64,000 nucleotides of DNA from G016756615 sp050958605 (GCF_050958605.1 NZ_JBJHDO010000017.1:53010-117009), one strand, 5' to 3'; counted from the first letter of the stretch, positions 52,119 through 60,320 are shown. Made by a program: numbers and translations. The notes: generated from the letters alone by a model not told the origin.

Positions 52119-53735
52119 TCAATGCCTGAAATGCCGGACGCCGGTGAAGACCATGGCGATGCCATGCTGGTTGGCGGCCTCGATCACTTCGTCGTCGCGC
52201 ATTGAGCCACCGGGCTGGACAACGGCCGTCGCACCGGCCTCAACCGCGGAAAGCAGGCCGTCGGCGAAGGGGAAAAAGGCGTCGGAAGCGACGACCGATC
52301 CCTTGGCCAGCGATTCCGCAACCCCTGCAGCCTGGGCGGCATCCTCGGCCTTGCGCGCTGCGATGCGTGACGAATCCACCCGGCTCATCTGCCCGGCACC
52401 GATCCCGACCGTCGCACGATCCCTGGCATAGACGATGGCATTCGACTTGACGTGCTTGGCCACACGGAAGGCGAACCTCAGATCGGCCATCTCCTGCTCG
52501 GACGGGGCCCGGCGCGTCACGACCTTGAGTTCGATGTCGTCGACGACAGCGTTGTCGCGCGATTGTACGAGCAGGCCGCCGGCAACGGACTTGACGGTCG
52601 TGCCCTGCGCCCGCGGGTCGGGCATGCCCCCGGCGAGCAGCAGGCGAAGGTTCTTCTTCCCCGCCACGATCGCCTTCGCCTCTTCGGTTGCGTCTGGCGC
52701 GATGATCACTTCCGTAAAAATCTTGACGATCTCTTCGGCCGCTTCGGCGTCGAGCAATCGATTGACGGCCACGATGCCGCCGAAGGCCGACACGGGATCG
52801 CAGCGCAGCGCCTTCAGATAGGCGTCCTTGAGCGAAACACCTTCCGCGACGCCGCAAGGATTGGCATGCTTGATGATGGCGACGGCGGCGGTCCGCGCGG
52901 GATCGAACTCGCCTGCCAGTTCGAACGCGGCGTCTGTATCGTTGATGTTGTTGTAGGACAGTTGCTTGCCTTGAAGCTGCCGGGCCGTGGCGACGCCAGG
53001 CCGCTTGTCGCCCGAGACATAGAAGCCAGCCTGCTGGTGCGGGTTTTCGCCATAGCGCATGACGTTGTCGAGCTTGCCGCCGAATGCCCGCCAGGTCGGA
53101 TGCTCGATATCGAGCGCCTCGGCGAACCAGCCGGAGATCGCCGCGTCATAGGCGGCCGTCCGGGCAAACGACTTGGCGGCGAGCCGCTTGCGGAAGTCGA
53201 AGGAGAGGCTGCCGAAATTGACCTCCAGCGCATTGACGACGGAGGCGTAGTCTTCCGGATCGGTCACGACGGCCACATAGGCATGGTTCTTGGCGGCGGC
53301 GCGAAGCATGGCCGGACCGCCTATGTCGATATTCTCGACGACCTCGGGATAGTCGCCTCCGGCGTAGCGGACCTCCTCGAATGGATAGAGATTGACCACG
53401 ACGAGGTCGATCGGCGCAATGCCATGGGCGTTCATCGCCTCGACATGCTCCGGGTCGCCACGCACGCCGAGCAATGCGCCGTGGACGGCCGGGTGCAAGG
53501 TCTTCACACGGCCGTCCATGATCTCGGGAAATCCCGTGAGTTCCGAAACGTCGCGTACCGGAATGCCCGCCGCTGCGATCGCCTTGGAGGTCCCGCCGGT
53601 CGAGACCAGCTCGACTCCGGCTTTGGACAAGGCAGCGGCGAATTCGACGAGCCCGGTCTTGTCGGAAACCGAAAGCAGGGCGCGACGGACGGGCACCAGG
53701 TCTGGCGCCGGAATCTTCTTGGATGCGACGGCCAT
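52119..53735 (-). CDS. purH: Bifunctional AICAR formyltransferase/IMP cyclohydrolase
   Basis: A 538-residue enzyme for the last two steps of IMP synthesis. The N-terminal IMP cyclohydrolase domain (about residues 1-200) has RRALLSVSDKTGLVEFA, LVSTGGTSKAI, GFPEIMDGRVKTLHPAVHGALL and IDIGGPAMLRAAAKNH. The C-terminal transformylase domain has RYGENPHQQAGFY, KHANPCGVAEG with the catalytic Lys-His pair, VKSNAIVYARD and SDAFFPFADG. Length and both domains are complete. It stands alone, with terminators at its end. Confidence 0.98.
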   Translation of the reverse strand: MAVASKKIPAPDLVPVRRALLSVSDKTGLVEFAAALSKAGVELVSTGGTSKAIAAAGIPVRDVSELTGFPEIMDGRVKTLHPAVHGALLGVRGDPEHVEAMNAHGIAPIDLVVVNLYPFEEVRYAGGDYPEVVENIDIGGPAMLRAAAKNHAYVAVVTDPEDYASVVNALEVNFGSLSFDFRKRLAAKSFARTAAYDAAISGWFAEALDIEHPTWRAFGGKLDNVMRYGENPHQQAGFYVSGDKRPGVATARQLQGKQLSYNNINDTDAAFELAGEFDPARTAAVAIIKHANPCGVAEGVSLKDAYLKALRCDPVSAFGGIVAVNRLLDAEAAEEIVKIFTEVIIAPDATEEAKAIVAGKKNLRLLLAGGMPDPRAQGTTVKSVAGGLLVQSRDNAVVDDIELKVVTRRAPSEQEMADLRFAFRVAKHVKSNAIVYARDRATVGIGAGQMSRVDSSRIAARKAEDAAQAAGVAESLAKGSVVASDAFFPFADGLLSAVEAGATAVVQPGGSMRDDEVIEAANQHGIAMVFTGVRHFRH

Positions 53736-53862
53736 AAGCCAAGTCTCCTATGCCGGTATCTAACGGGAGTTTGCGCGCGGCCTAACACAAGAGAAGGCGG
53801 AACGAAACGCCCCGAACGCCGGGTAAGGAAATCTTGATATGGGAAAGCCGTCCCCCCGATGA

Positions 53863-54579
53863 TCAGGTACGGCGCCAAACCTGGTCGGCCGCGGGAGCCT
53901 CGCTGCGTTCGATGCTGCGATAGTAATCGGCGAGCAGCTTGCCGCGTTCCGGCCGGAAGCTGCGGCCGGCGCATTTGACCGTCGCGATACGGTCGATGCG
54001 GAAGGCTCGGAAATCGTCGCGCATCTCGCACCAGGCGATCAGCGTCCACACCTTGCCCCAGAACCACAGGCCGAGCGGCCGGACGTCGCGGGCCGTGCCG
54101 CGCCCCGCCTCGTCGTGATAGTCGAGCGTCAGCACGTCGCGCTTCTCGATCGCACGCTCGATGAGATCGATCGCCTCGCGGTCGGCATCCGTCACCACCC
54201 ACATCGGCGTGTGGATCTCGGTCCGGGCGATGCGGTCCCTCTCCGTATCGGGCAGCACCGCGCCGATCTTGACCAGCGCCTCTTCGGCGGCGCGCGCCAT
54301 TGCCGCCCCGCCGAAAGCCCGCACCATGCGTGCGCCAGCGACCAGCGCCACGATCTCGTCGCGCGTGAACATCAGCGGTGGGAGGTCGAAGCCTTCCCTC
54401 ATCATATAGCCGACACCGGCCTCGCCATCGATCGGCACGCCGGTGGACTGCAGGTCGGCGATGTCACGATAGATCGTGCGCTCGGAAACCTCCAGCCACA
54501 TGCCCAGCTTCTGTGCGGTCACCAGCCGGCCACCGCGCAGATGCTGCACGATCTGAAACAAACGGTCTGCACGTCTCAT
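53863..54579 (-). CDS. YafY-type regulator with HTH_11 and WYL domains
   Basis: A 238-residue regulator. The N-terminal helix-turn-helix (RLFQIVQHLRGG, LEVSERTIYRDIADLQSTGVPI) is followed by the WYL domain (about residues 140-230), in which VLTLDYHDEAGRG, RDVRPLGLWFWGKVWTLIAWCEMRDDFRAFRIDRI are the ligand-binding strands. WYL proteins sense nucleic acids or small molecules. It overlaps the upstream gene remnant by 4 bp. It closes a cluster with VOC, DJ-1 and DUF1127 genes, where two almost identical palindromes are likely binding sites. Confidence 0.9.
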   Translation of the reverse strand: MRRADRLFQIVQHLRGGRLVTAQKLGMWLEVSERTIYRDIADLQSTGVPIDGEAGVGYMMREGFDLPPLMFTRDEIVALVAGARMVRAFGGAAMARAAEEALVKIGAVLPDTERDRIARTEIHTPMWVVTDADREAIDLIERAIEKRDVLTLDYHDEAGRGTARDVRPLGLWFWGKVWTLIAWCEMRDDFRAFRIDRIATVKCAGRSFRPERGKLLADYYRSIERSEAPAADQVWRRT

Positions 54580-54782
54580 TCGGGCAAGCCTTCTTCGCGG
54601 CGGTTCTCGTGAACGAAAGCGGCTCCGAAAGTGAGTCGCTTGGTGGTCGGCGGGGCCTTGTCGAGGACCCGCCAGAAAGGAACCAGCATGACTTCTCCCG
54701 CCCTCATGCCGGCAATACTGACGGGCGCCGGCTTGATGGCGACACGCGCAGGAGCATTGAACTTTTCTGTCCAGCTTTTCAT
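54576..54782 (-). pseudogene. Internally deleted MGMT/ATL-like family remnant
   Basis: A 68-residue frame. Its first half (MKSWTEKFNA, IKPAPVSIAGMRAGEVMLVP) looks like the start of a roughly 130-residue family of small Rhizobiales proteins related to methylated-DNA methyltransferase-like (ATL) proteins. From residue 35 (FWRVLDKAPPTTKRLTFG, ending REEGLPE) it looks like that family's C-terminus. The middle of about 60 residues, which would carry the PxTTGI core, is missing, yet the frame is kept. It may be a dead gene or a new fusion. It overlaps the WYL gene start by 4 bp (ATGA), so its translation may still feed the regulator. The family assignment is from memory. Confidence 0.5.
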
Positions 54783-54855
54783 GGCCCGGTGCCTGAAAGC
54801 ATCAGCTTGTCGCCGGTTCTTGTCGCAAATCGTGAGACACTTTTGCGCAACCTGC

Positions 54856-55224
54856 CTAGACGAACAGCCCGAAGCTGTTTCCGTCGGGATCGAGACAATA
54901 TACGAAACGGCCTGCGGGGATAGTAACAATCGGCGACACAACCTGCCCGCCGTTTTCCGTCACCCGTTTCATCGCGTCTTCGAGCGGATCCGCGATGGAA
55001 AGATGCAGGGTGATCCCCGTGCCGGCCGCGGCCGGCTTGCCTTCATAGAGGTGGCCGGAAGCCATCTCGTCCTTGGCCGGGAAAATCGCGATCGGGTTCG
55101 GTCCGCCTTCGGTCACCGGGATATCGGTCTGCAGGACCGCGCCGTAGAAGGCGCGGGCCTTGTCGAGGTTGGTGACCGGGATCTCGAACCATGCGGAAGC
55201 CTTGGCCGGAATAAACGAACCCAT
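54856..55224 (-). CDS. VOC (glyoxalase/bleomycin resistance) family protein
   Basis: A 122-residue protein made of two beta-alpha-beta-beta-beta modules of the vicinal oxygen chelate fold. ASAWFEIPVTNLDKARAFYGAVL opens the first, and TLHLSIADPLEDAMKRVTENGG and RFVYCLDPDGNSFGLF belong to the second; the final CLDPDGNSFGL is a classic VOC ending. Metal-binding residues are only partly clear. The start is 39 bp after a palindrome (55263-55290) that is nearly identical to one before the DUF1127 gene. Substrate unknown. Confidence 0.9.
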   Translation of the reverse strand: MGSFIPAKASAWFEIPVTNLDKARAFYGAVLQTDIPVTEGGPNPIAIFPAKDEMASGHLYEGKPAAAGTGITLHLSIADPLEDAMKRVTENGGQVVSPIVTIPAGRFVYCLDPDGNSFGLFV

Positions 55225-55262
55225 GATCTACCTCCTTCAAACGGAAGCGCATCCTGACACCG

Positions 55263-55290
55263 TCCTCCTGACAGCATTCTGTCAGGAGGA
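55263..55290 (-). promoter_or_regulatory. Palindrome copy 1, before the VOC gene
   Basis: TCCTCCTGACA (55263-55273), GCATTC, TGTCAGGAGGA (55280-55290): 11-bp perfect arms. It overlaps the stop codon of the DJ-1 gene and lies 39 bp upstream of the VOC start. The core CTCCTGACA-N6-TGTCAGGAG is shared with 56107-56134, and the spacers differ by one base. A duplicated site before two transcription units next to a WYL regulator is strong evidence of an operator. Confidence 0.7.
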
Positions 55291-55881
55291 TTGGCGGGAG
55301 CCGTATTCCTTGGCGAACATCGCCAACATGTCCGAAAGCTGCGCTTCCCGTTCAGGATAAAGCGCCAGCAGGAACCGATGCGCGAATGTTCCGGGCGCGT
55401 TACCGGGCGCCGAGACGATCCTGCCATCCGCGACGGCATGGGGCACATCCTGATAGTGCGCGGCCCCTTTATAGGCGGGCAAATGTTCGAGAATCCATTT
55501 CCGTCCGTTGCTGGTGTGTCTGACCTCGGCGAAGAGGCCGGCACCCGCGAGCGCAAGCGTCCCTGCGCAGATACCGCCGACGACCCCGCCCCGGGCTGCA
55601 ACCGAGGTCAGCAGCTGCGAAACATCCGGAGCATCGGGCGTCGGCCAGACATCGGAACCGATCACCGCCACGGCATCCAGATCGGCATTCGCAGCCGGTT
55701 CCAGGCCGCGATCGCCGGCCAATCGCACCCCCGCGGCGGAGGCGACAATGCCGCCGCCGGGCGTCAACGCCAGCACCCTGGCGCCAAACCACTCCACGGC
55801 GGAGGCCGCGAGCAGCCCATACTCCCAGTCGGCATAACGGCGGATGAAAACCAGGCCGACCGTCTTGGGTTTCTGGTCCAT
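55282..55881 (-). CDS. DJ-1/PfpI family protein
   Basis: A 199-residue protein with the class I glutamine amidotransferase-like fold. The nucleophile elbow is GGICAGT with Cys105, and a conserved Glu20 sits in ADWEYG near the N-terminus, both typical of DJ-1/PfpI proteins. HTSNGRKWILEHLPAYKGAAHYQD and SAPGNAPGTFAHRFL match the YoaZ/ThiJ-like group. Possible roles are protein or glyoxal repair or ligand sensing. It begins 23 bp after the DUF1127 gene and its stop lies inside palindrome copy 1. Confidence 0.88.
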   Translation of the reverse strand: MDQKPKTVGLVFIRRYADWEYGLLAASAVEWFGARVLALTPGGGIVASAAGVRLAGDRGLEPAANADLDAVAVIGSDVWPTPDAPDVSQLLTSVAARGGVVGGICAGTLALAGAGLFAEVRHTSNGRKWILEHLPAYKGAAHYQDVPHAVADGRIVSAPGNAPGTFAHRFLLALYPEREAQLSDMLAMFAKEYGSRQSS

Positions 55882-55904
55882 TCTCGTCTTCCCTTACCGA
55901 TCGG

Positions 55905-56063
55905 TCAGGCGCGCCTGGCCCAGCGTGAGGCATAATTATCCGGCCAGCCGATATCCTTGCGGATCTCCCTTGGGAGCGAGTTGATGAGTTGCTCGGTGCG
56001 GATTTCCTCGCGCATCCTGCGAATCTGGCCGATATAGCGTCGAGCGAATTCGAACGCGGTCAT
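55905..56063 (-). CDS. DUF1127-like small protein
   Basis: A 52-residue protein, starting MTAFEFARRYIGQIRRM and ending ASRWARRA. The Arg-rich helix and LPREIRKDIGWPDNY segment match the short DUF1127 (YjiS-like) family, whose consensus includes a Leu-x3-x-Leu/Ile-x-Asp-Ile-Gly motif. In Alphaproteobacteria such Arg-rich proteins affect RNA turnover, phosphate uptake or stress responses. AGGGAAGGAG lies seven bases before the ATG at 56063, and palindrome copy 2 lies 44 bp upstream. It is followed by the DJ-1 gene in the same direction. Confidence 0.8.
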   Translation of the reverse strand: MTAFEFARRYIGQIRRMREEIRTEQLINSLPREIRKDIGWPDNYASRWARRA

Positions 56064-56106
56064 GACGTGACTCCTTCCCTGAGGTTATGGAGACACTATC
56101 GCACAT

Positions 56107-56134
56107 CGCTCCTGACAGCAGTCTGTCAGGAGCG
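56107..56134 (-). promoter_or_regulatory. Palindrome copy 2, before the DUF1127-DJ-1 pair
   Basis: CGCTCCTGACA (56107-56117), GCAGTC, TGTCAGGAGCG (56124-56134): 11-bp perfect arms. It lies 44 bp upstream of the DUF1127 start and 36 bp after the prpE stop. It shares CTCCTGACAGCA-x-TCTGTCAGGAG with copy 1. Being also downstream of prpE, it could work as a terminator hairpin, but the sequence match to copy 1 favours a protein-binding site. Confidence 0.7.
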
Positions 56135-56169
56135 CGTCAGCCCTTGTTCTCTTCTTGTTCCGGGCCGGG

Positions 56170-58077
56170 TCAGACGCCGATGCCGCGCGCCTTGAGCGCC
56201 TCGGTGATCTCGTCGAGAATGGCGGGATCATCGATCGTCGCGGGCATCGCCCAGGTTTGCCTGTCGGCGATCTTCTGCATGGTGCCACGCAGGATCTTGC
56301 CGGAGCGCGTCTTGGGCAGGCGCTTGATCGCCACCACCGTCTTGAAGGCCGCGACCGGCCCGATGCGCTCGCGCACCAGGGCGATCGCTTCCCGTTCGAC
56401 GGTGGCCTCGTCGCGAGACACGCCCGAATTGAGCACCACGAAGCCGCAGGGAACCTGGCCCTTCATGTCGTCGGCGATGCCGATCACCGCGCATTCGGCG
56501 ACGTCGGGGTGCTCGGCCAGGACTTCCTCCATCGCTCCCGTGGAAAGCCGGTGCCCCGCGACGTTGATGATGTCGTCCGTGCGCGCCATGATGAAGAGGT
56601 AGCCGTCCTCGTCGATGTAACCGGCGTCGGCCGTCTTGTAGTAGCCGGGGAACTCCACGAGATAGGCGTCGCGGAAGCGCTGGTCGGCGTGCCAGAGGGT
56701 CGGCAGGCAACCCGGCGGGAGCGGAAGCTTGATGACCACATTGCCGAGAGTGCCGGGCGGCACCTCATGACCGGCGTCGTCGAGCACCCTGACGTCGTAA
56801 CCGGGCATCGGCACGCCCGGCGATCCGTATTTCACCGGCAGCAGGCCCAGTCCGACCGGGTTCTGGCTGATCGGCGAGCCTGTCTCCGTCTGCCACCAAT
56901 GATCGATCACCGGCACGCCCAGGCGCTGCTCGGCCCATTTGATCGTTTCAGGGTCGGCGCGCTCGCCGGCGAGGAACAGGGTGCGGAAGTGCGCGAGGTC
57001 ATAGCCCGGAATGAGCTCGCCCCGGGGGTCTTCCTTCTTGATGGCTCGGAAGGCGGTCGGCGCGGTGAACAGCGCCACCACGCCATGCTCGGCGATCACC
57101 CGCCAGAAGGTACCGGCGTCCGGCGTGCCGACGGGTTTGCCTTCGAACAGGATCGTCGTGCAGCCATGCAGCAGCGGCGCGTAGACGATATAGGAATGGC
57201 CGACGACCCAGCCGACGTCCGATGCCGCCCAGAACACCTCGCCGGGTTTCACGCCGAACTGGTTATCCATGGACCATTTGAGCGCGACCATATGGCCGCC
57301 ATTGTCGCGCACCACGCCCTTGGGCTGGCCGGTGGTGCCGGAGGTGTAAAGCACGTAGAGGGGATCGGTGGCGAGCACGGATACGCAAGGCACATCCCGG
57401 CCGGCGGCCTTTGCGACGGCTACGGCTCCGGCATAATCGATGTCGCGACCAGGGACCGTGTCGCAGGCGAGTTGCGGCCGCTGCAAGATCAAGCACCGTT
57501 CGGGCTTGTGGGCGGCAAGGTCGATGGCGCCATCGAGCAGCGGCTTGTAGGCAACCACGCGGCCGGGCTCCAGGCCGCAGGAGGCCGAGACAATGAGCTT
57601 CGGCTTGGCATCGTCGATGCGCGTGGCAAGCTCCTTCGCGGCGAAGCCGCCGAACACGACCGAATGCACCGCGCCGAGACGGGCGCAGGCGAGCATGGCG
57701 AATACCGCTTCCGGGACCATGGGCATATAGATGATGACGCGATCGCCCTTGCCCACGCCCTGTTCCGTCAGGACGGAGGCCAGGGCTACAACCTCGGCCT
57801 TGAGCTCGGCATAGGTGTATTTCGCGATGGTTCCCGTGATGGCGCTGTCATGGACGAGCGCCATCTGGTCGGCTCGACCGCCCTCGACATGCCGGTCCAC
57901 GGCGTTGAAGCAGGTGTTGCATTCGGCGCCCGCGAACCAGTGGCCGTAGACGCCGGCATCGCCGTCGAACACTTTGTCCCAGGGGCGGAACCAGTCGATG
58001 CCCTCGGCAGCCTGGGCCCAGAACCCCTCGGGGTCGGTCCTCCAGCCCTCATAGACCTCGTGGTAGCGTGAAACCAT
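56170..58077 (-). CDS. prpE: Propionyl-CoA synthetase (PrpE-type acyl-CoA synthetase)
   Basis: A 635-residue AMP-forming acyl-CoA synthetase. The phosphate loop YTSGTTGQPKG is near residue 238, HWWQTETGSP near 391, and the regulatory lysine is Lys594 in PKTRSGKILRG. FNAVDRHVEGGRADQMALVHDS and the ASCGLEPGRVVAYKPLLDGAID segment are typical of PrpE rather than Acs, as is the shorter length. It activates propionate, and probably other short acids, to the CoA ester. It stands alone between the DUF1127 operon and a divergent small membrane gene. Confidence 0.92.
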   Translation of the reverse strand: MVSRYHEVYEGWRTDPEGFWAQAAEGIDWFRPWDKVFDGDAGVYGHWFAGAECNTCFNAVDRHVEGGRADQMALVHDSAITGTIAKYTYAELKAEVVALASVLTEQGVGKGDRVIIYMPMVPEAVFAMLACARLGAVHSVVFGGFAAKELATRIDDAKPKLIVSASCGLEPGRVVAYKPLLDGAIDLAAHKPERCLILQRPQLACDTVPGRDIDYAGAVAVAKAAGRDVPCVSVLATDPLYVLYTSGTTGQPKGVVRDNGGHMVALKWSMDNQFGVKPGEVFWAASDVGWVVGHSYIVYAPLLHGCTTILFEGKPVGTPDAGTFWRVIAEHGVVALFTAPTAFRAIKKEDPRGELIPGYDLAHFRTLFLAGERADPETIKWAEQRLGVPVIDHWWQTETGSPISQNPVGLGLLPVKYGSPGVPMPGYDVRVLDDAGHEVPPGTLGNVVIKLPLPPGCLPTLWHADQRFRDAYLVEFPGYYKTADAGYIDEDGYLFIMARTDDIINVAGHRLSTGAMEEVLAEHPDVAECAVIGIADDMKGQVPCGFVVLNSGVSRDEATVEREAIALVRERIGPVAAFKTVVAIKRLPKTRSGKILRGTMQKIADRQTWAMPATIDDPAILDEITEALKARGIGV

Positions 58078-58246
58078 GCTTTCGCCTCCCTACGGCAGGT
58101 TTTTTCAACTTTGTATCGGCTGCCGCGACAGCGCGTCCATCTGACTTATAGCCTATGGCACCGTATTTGACGAAAAGCCGATGTGCGCATTTTTGGCTAC
58201 GAGGTCCTGGCTGGACAAGCGCGGCATGTCCTGCTCAATGGCATCT

Positions 58247-58408
58247 ATGAGCAAAGCTCTTTCGTTGCTGATCTTGGCCTTGATGGCCGTGCACCTGGTC
58301 AAGCCGCTCGGCCTCCCCGGCCTGCGGAAGAGGCGCGACTTCTGGAAGCTTGCCGTGCTGGCGCTGGCTGCGATCTCGCTGACGGTGGTTCTCAGCCACG
58401 CGCGATGA
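58247..58408 (+). CDS. Small conserved membrane protein
   Basis: A 53-residue protein with two hydrophobic segments (LSLLILALMAVHLVKPL, residues 4-20, and LAVLALAAISLTVVLS near 34-50) joined by a basic turn (GLPGLRKRRDFWK). The ATG at 58247 begins directly before the first helix; codons farther upstream in frame lack the family look and there is no good Shine-Dalgarno site for any. Similar short proteins are common in Rhizobiales and have no known role. It is convergent with the SGNH hydrolase gene, 9 bp away. Confidence 0.6.
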   Translation: MSKALSLLILALMAVHLVKPLGLPGLRKRRDFWKLAVLALAAISLTVVLSHAR

Positions 58409-58417
58409 GATATCCGG

Positions 58418-59161
58418 CTACCGCAGGCCAGCCGCAGCCTTGGCGGGCTCCGCCACGACGATGTCGACGATATGCTCGGCCCAAGCGCGGTAGCCGGCTT
58501 CCGAGGCATGGAAACCATCCGTCGAGAAACCCGCTTGCGGGTCCAGGATCGGCAGGCGCGTTGCCGGCACCGCGCCCCGCTCGTGACAAAGCCGCGTCCC
58601 CATCCGATTGATCTCGCCGGCCCGGATCTCGAGGATCTGGCCGAGCAGCGCCGGCAAAGCGGGTACGCGGGTGAACTCCACGACCGGCGACCAGATCACC
58701 CGCGCCTCCGGCCATTTGGCGCGCAGGGCGTAAAGCAGCCCGCCGAACTCTTTCTTGAAGCGCGACACGGTGTGGAAGTTCTTGGTATCGTTGGTGCCGA
58801 CCGACAGCACGATGTGGGTCCAGGGATCGGCTGCGAGATTGGGCAGCACGTGATCGCGGATCTGGCCGGACGTGGCGGAGTTGAAACCGGCCGCCCGCCA
58901 GTTCACTGCACGGCCCGTGCGCGCGGCGATGATCAGCGAAAGCTGGTGTGCAAGGCCGTCCTCGGAACGGCCGATGCCGACGGAAGCCGCCGAGGAATCG
59001 CCCAGCACGAGGAGCGACAGGCCCGGCTCCCGTCCCTCGATGCGATGCAGCACCGGACCATCGGCCGGGAGCATGCGTTCGGTGCGGCGTCGCACGCCGA
59101 GTCCCTGCCAGACATAAGCCGGGAAGGCGAGCCAGGTGAGTGCGCCGAGCAAACGTGACAT
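58418..59161 (-). CDS. SGNH/GDSL-type hydrolase
   Basis: A 247-residue esterase-like protein with an N-terminal membrane anchor or signal (SRLLGALTWLAFPAYVWQGL). The SGNH blocks are visible: GDSSAASVGIG with the nucleophile Ser (block I), an Asn-containing block in NWRAAGFNSATSGQ, SVGTNDTKN (block III) and DGFHASEAGY with the Asp-x-x-His pair (block V). It probably removes acyl groups from lipids or glycans in the periplasm. The ATG at 59161 is preferred because starts farther upstream fall inside a repeat element (59176-59220). Confidence 0.82.
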   Translation of the reverse strand: MSRLLGALTWLAFPAYVWQGLGVRRRTERMLPADGPVLHRIEGREPGLSLLVLGDSSAASVGIGRSEDGLAHQLSLIIAARTGRAVNWRAAGFNSATSGQIRDHVLPNLAADPWTHIVLSVGTNDTKNFHTVSRFKKEFGGLLYALRAKWPEARVIWSPVVEFTRVPALPALLGQILEIRAGEINRMGTRLCHERGAVPATRLPILDPQAGFSTDGFHASEAGYRAWAEHIVDIVVAEPAKAAAGLR

Positions 59162-59175
59162 TGCGACTTCATAAT

Positions 59176-59220
59176 GCATGTCGCCCAAAAGTGTGCATCG
59201 CTTTTGGGTAAACGACATGC
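59176..59220. repeat. Rhizobial-type 45-bp intergenic palindrome
   Basis: GCATGTCG (59176-59183) pairs with CGACATGC (59213-59220), and CCCAAAAG (59184-59191) with CTTTTGGG (59201-59208), around TGTGCATCG. This GCATGTCGCCCAAAAGTGTG-type sequence is a well-known scattered palindrome in rhizobial genomes. It lies in the leader of the SGNH gene and after the fba terminator. Confidence 0.75.
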
Positions 59221-59243
59221 TTCAAGGACTGCGGGACGCAAAG

Positions 59244-59272
59244 AAAAAGCCCCGTGGATCGCGGGGCTTTTT
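59244..59272 (-). terminator. Intrinsic terminator after fructose-bisphosphate aldolase
   Basis: AAAAAGCCCCG (59244-59254) and CGGGGCTTTTT (59262-59272) form an 11-bp stem with a 7-base loop and A/T runs on both sides, 22 bp beyond the aldolase stop. On the minus strand the stem is followed by a T-run, so it ends the fba message. Confidence 0.88.
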
Positions 59273-59294
59273 CCATTCTTGATCGATCGGGCGA

Positions 59295-60320
59295 TCAGGC
59301 CGCCTTCTCCAGATCGGCCTGCCAGCGTCCGGCGGCCGCGAGCCCGTTCATGCGGGCACGGTGCGCAAAGGCGCGCTGGCCCGCGGCGACATTCTCGGCC
59401 TTGCCCGACCACGCCTTTTGGGGCGCGGCCTGGAGGGCGCGGCCATAGGAGAAGGTCAGTTTCCACGGATGCGGACCAATGGCATTGATCGCGTTCAGAT
59501 TGGCGGTCGCTTCCTCGTCGGACTGCCCGCCAGACAAGAATGCGATGCCCGGCACGGCGACCGGAACAGTCTCGCGGAACGCGCGGATGGTCTTCTCCGC
59601 CACTTCCTCCGGGCTGCTTGCCTTGCCCGACTTCTTGCCGGCAATGACCATGTTGGGCTTCAGGATCGAGCCTTCCAACACGACACGCGCCGCGTGGAGC
59701 TCGGAATAGAGCTTCTGAAGGGTGGCCTTGGTGACCTCGTAGCAGGTGTCGATATCATGGGCGCCGTCCATCAGCACTTCCGGCTCGACGATCGGCACGA
59801 TCTTCGCTTCCTGGCAGAGCGCCGCGTAGCGGGCGAGCGCGTGGCAGTTGGCCGCGATGGTGGTGGCCGAAGGCACATTGGCGCCGACATTGATGTCGAT
59901 CACCGCGCGCCATTTGGCAAAACGCGCGCCGAGCTCGTAATATTCGGCAAGGCGTTCGCGCAGCCCATCGAGACCTTCCGTGACTGTGTCGCCGGGAAAG
60001 CCGGCCAACGGCTTGGCGCCCTTGTCGACCTTGATGCCGGGAATGGCGCCCGTCGCCTTGATCAACTCGACCAGCGGCGTGCCGTCGGCGGCCTTCTGGC
60101 GGATCGTCTCGTCATAAAGGATGACGCCCGAAATGTGGTTCTGCATGGCGTCGGTGGCGCGGAACAACATTTCGCGATAGTCGCGCCGATTGTCGGCAGT
60201 GGATTCAACGCCGATCGCGTCGAAACGCTTCTTGATCGTTCCGGAGCTCTCGTCCGCCGCCAGGATGCCCTTGCCGTCGGCGACCATCGCCACGGCAATG
60301 TCTTCAAGACGTTCGCTCAT
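59295..60320 (-). CDS. Class I fructose-bisphosphate aldolase
   Basis: A 341-residue Schiff-base aldolase of the animal/plant-like class I family. GILAADESSGTIKKRF near residues 18-33, and the catalytic Lys221 in GSILKPNMV are hallmark motifs; DINVGANVPSATT and FLSGGQSDEEATANLNAIN follow. It cleaves fructose 1,6-bisphosphate in glycolysis or makes it in gluconeogenesis and needs no metal. The ATG at 60320 has GGAGAGAAGAG upstream. It follows pgk by 182 bp on the same strand, so carbon-metabolism genes are grouped here. Confidence 0.95.
   Translation of the reverse strand: MSERLEDIAVAMVADGKGILAADESSGTIKKRFDAIGVESTADNRRDYREMLFRATDAMQNHISGVILYDETIRQKAADGTPLVELIKATGAIPGIKVDKGAKPLAGFPGDTVTEGLDGLRERLAEYYELGARFAKWRAVIDINVGANVPSATTIAANCHALARYAALCQEAKIVPIVEPEVLMDGAHDIDTCYEVTKATLQKLYSELHAARVVLEGSILKPNMVIAGKKSGKASSPEEVAEKTIRAFRETVPVAVPGIAFLSGGQSDEEATANLNAINAIGPHPWKLTFSYGRALQAAPQKAWSGKAENVAAGQRAFAHRARMNGLAAAGRWQADLEKAA

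Noticed and set aside
52002..52205. 67-codon plus-strand frame starting with TTG at 52002
   Set aside because: It runs through the strong terminator and into the purH coding region on the opposite strand; there is no sign of a real product.
56107..56134. Reading palindrome copy 2 as the prpE terminator
   Set aside because: It lacks a T-run, and its sequence is nearly identical to copy 1 at a matching distance from another start codon, which fits an operator better.
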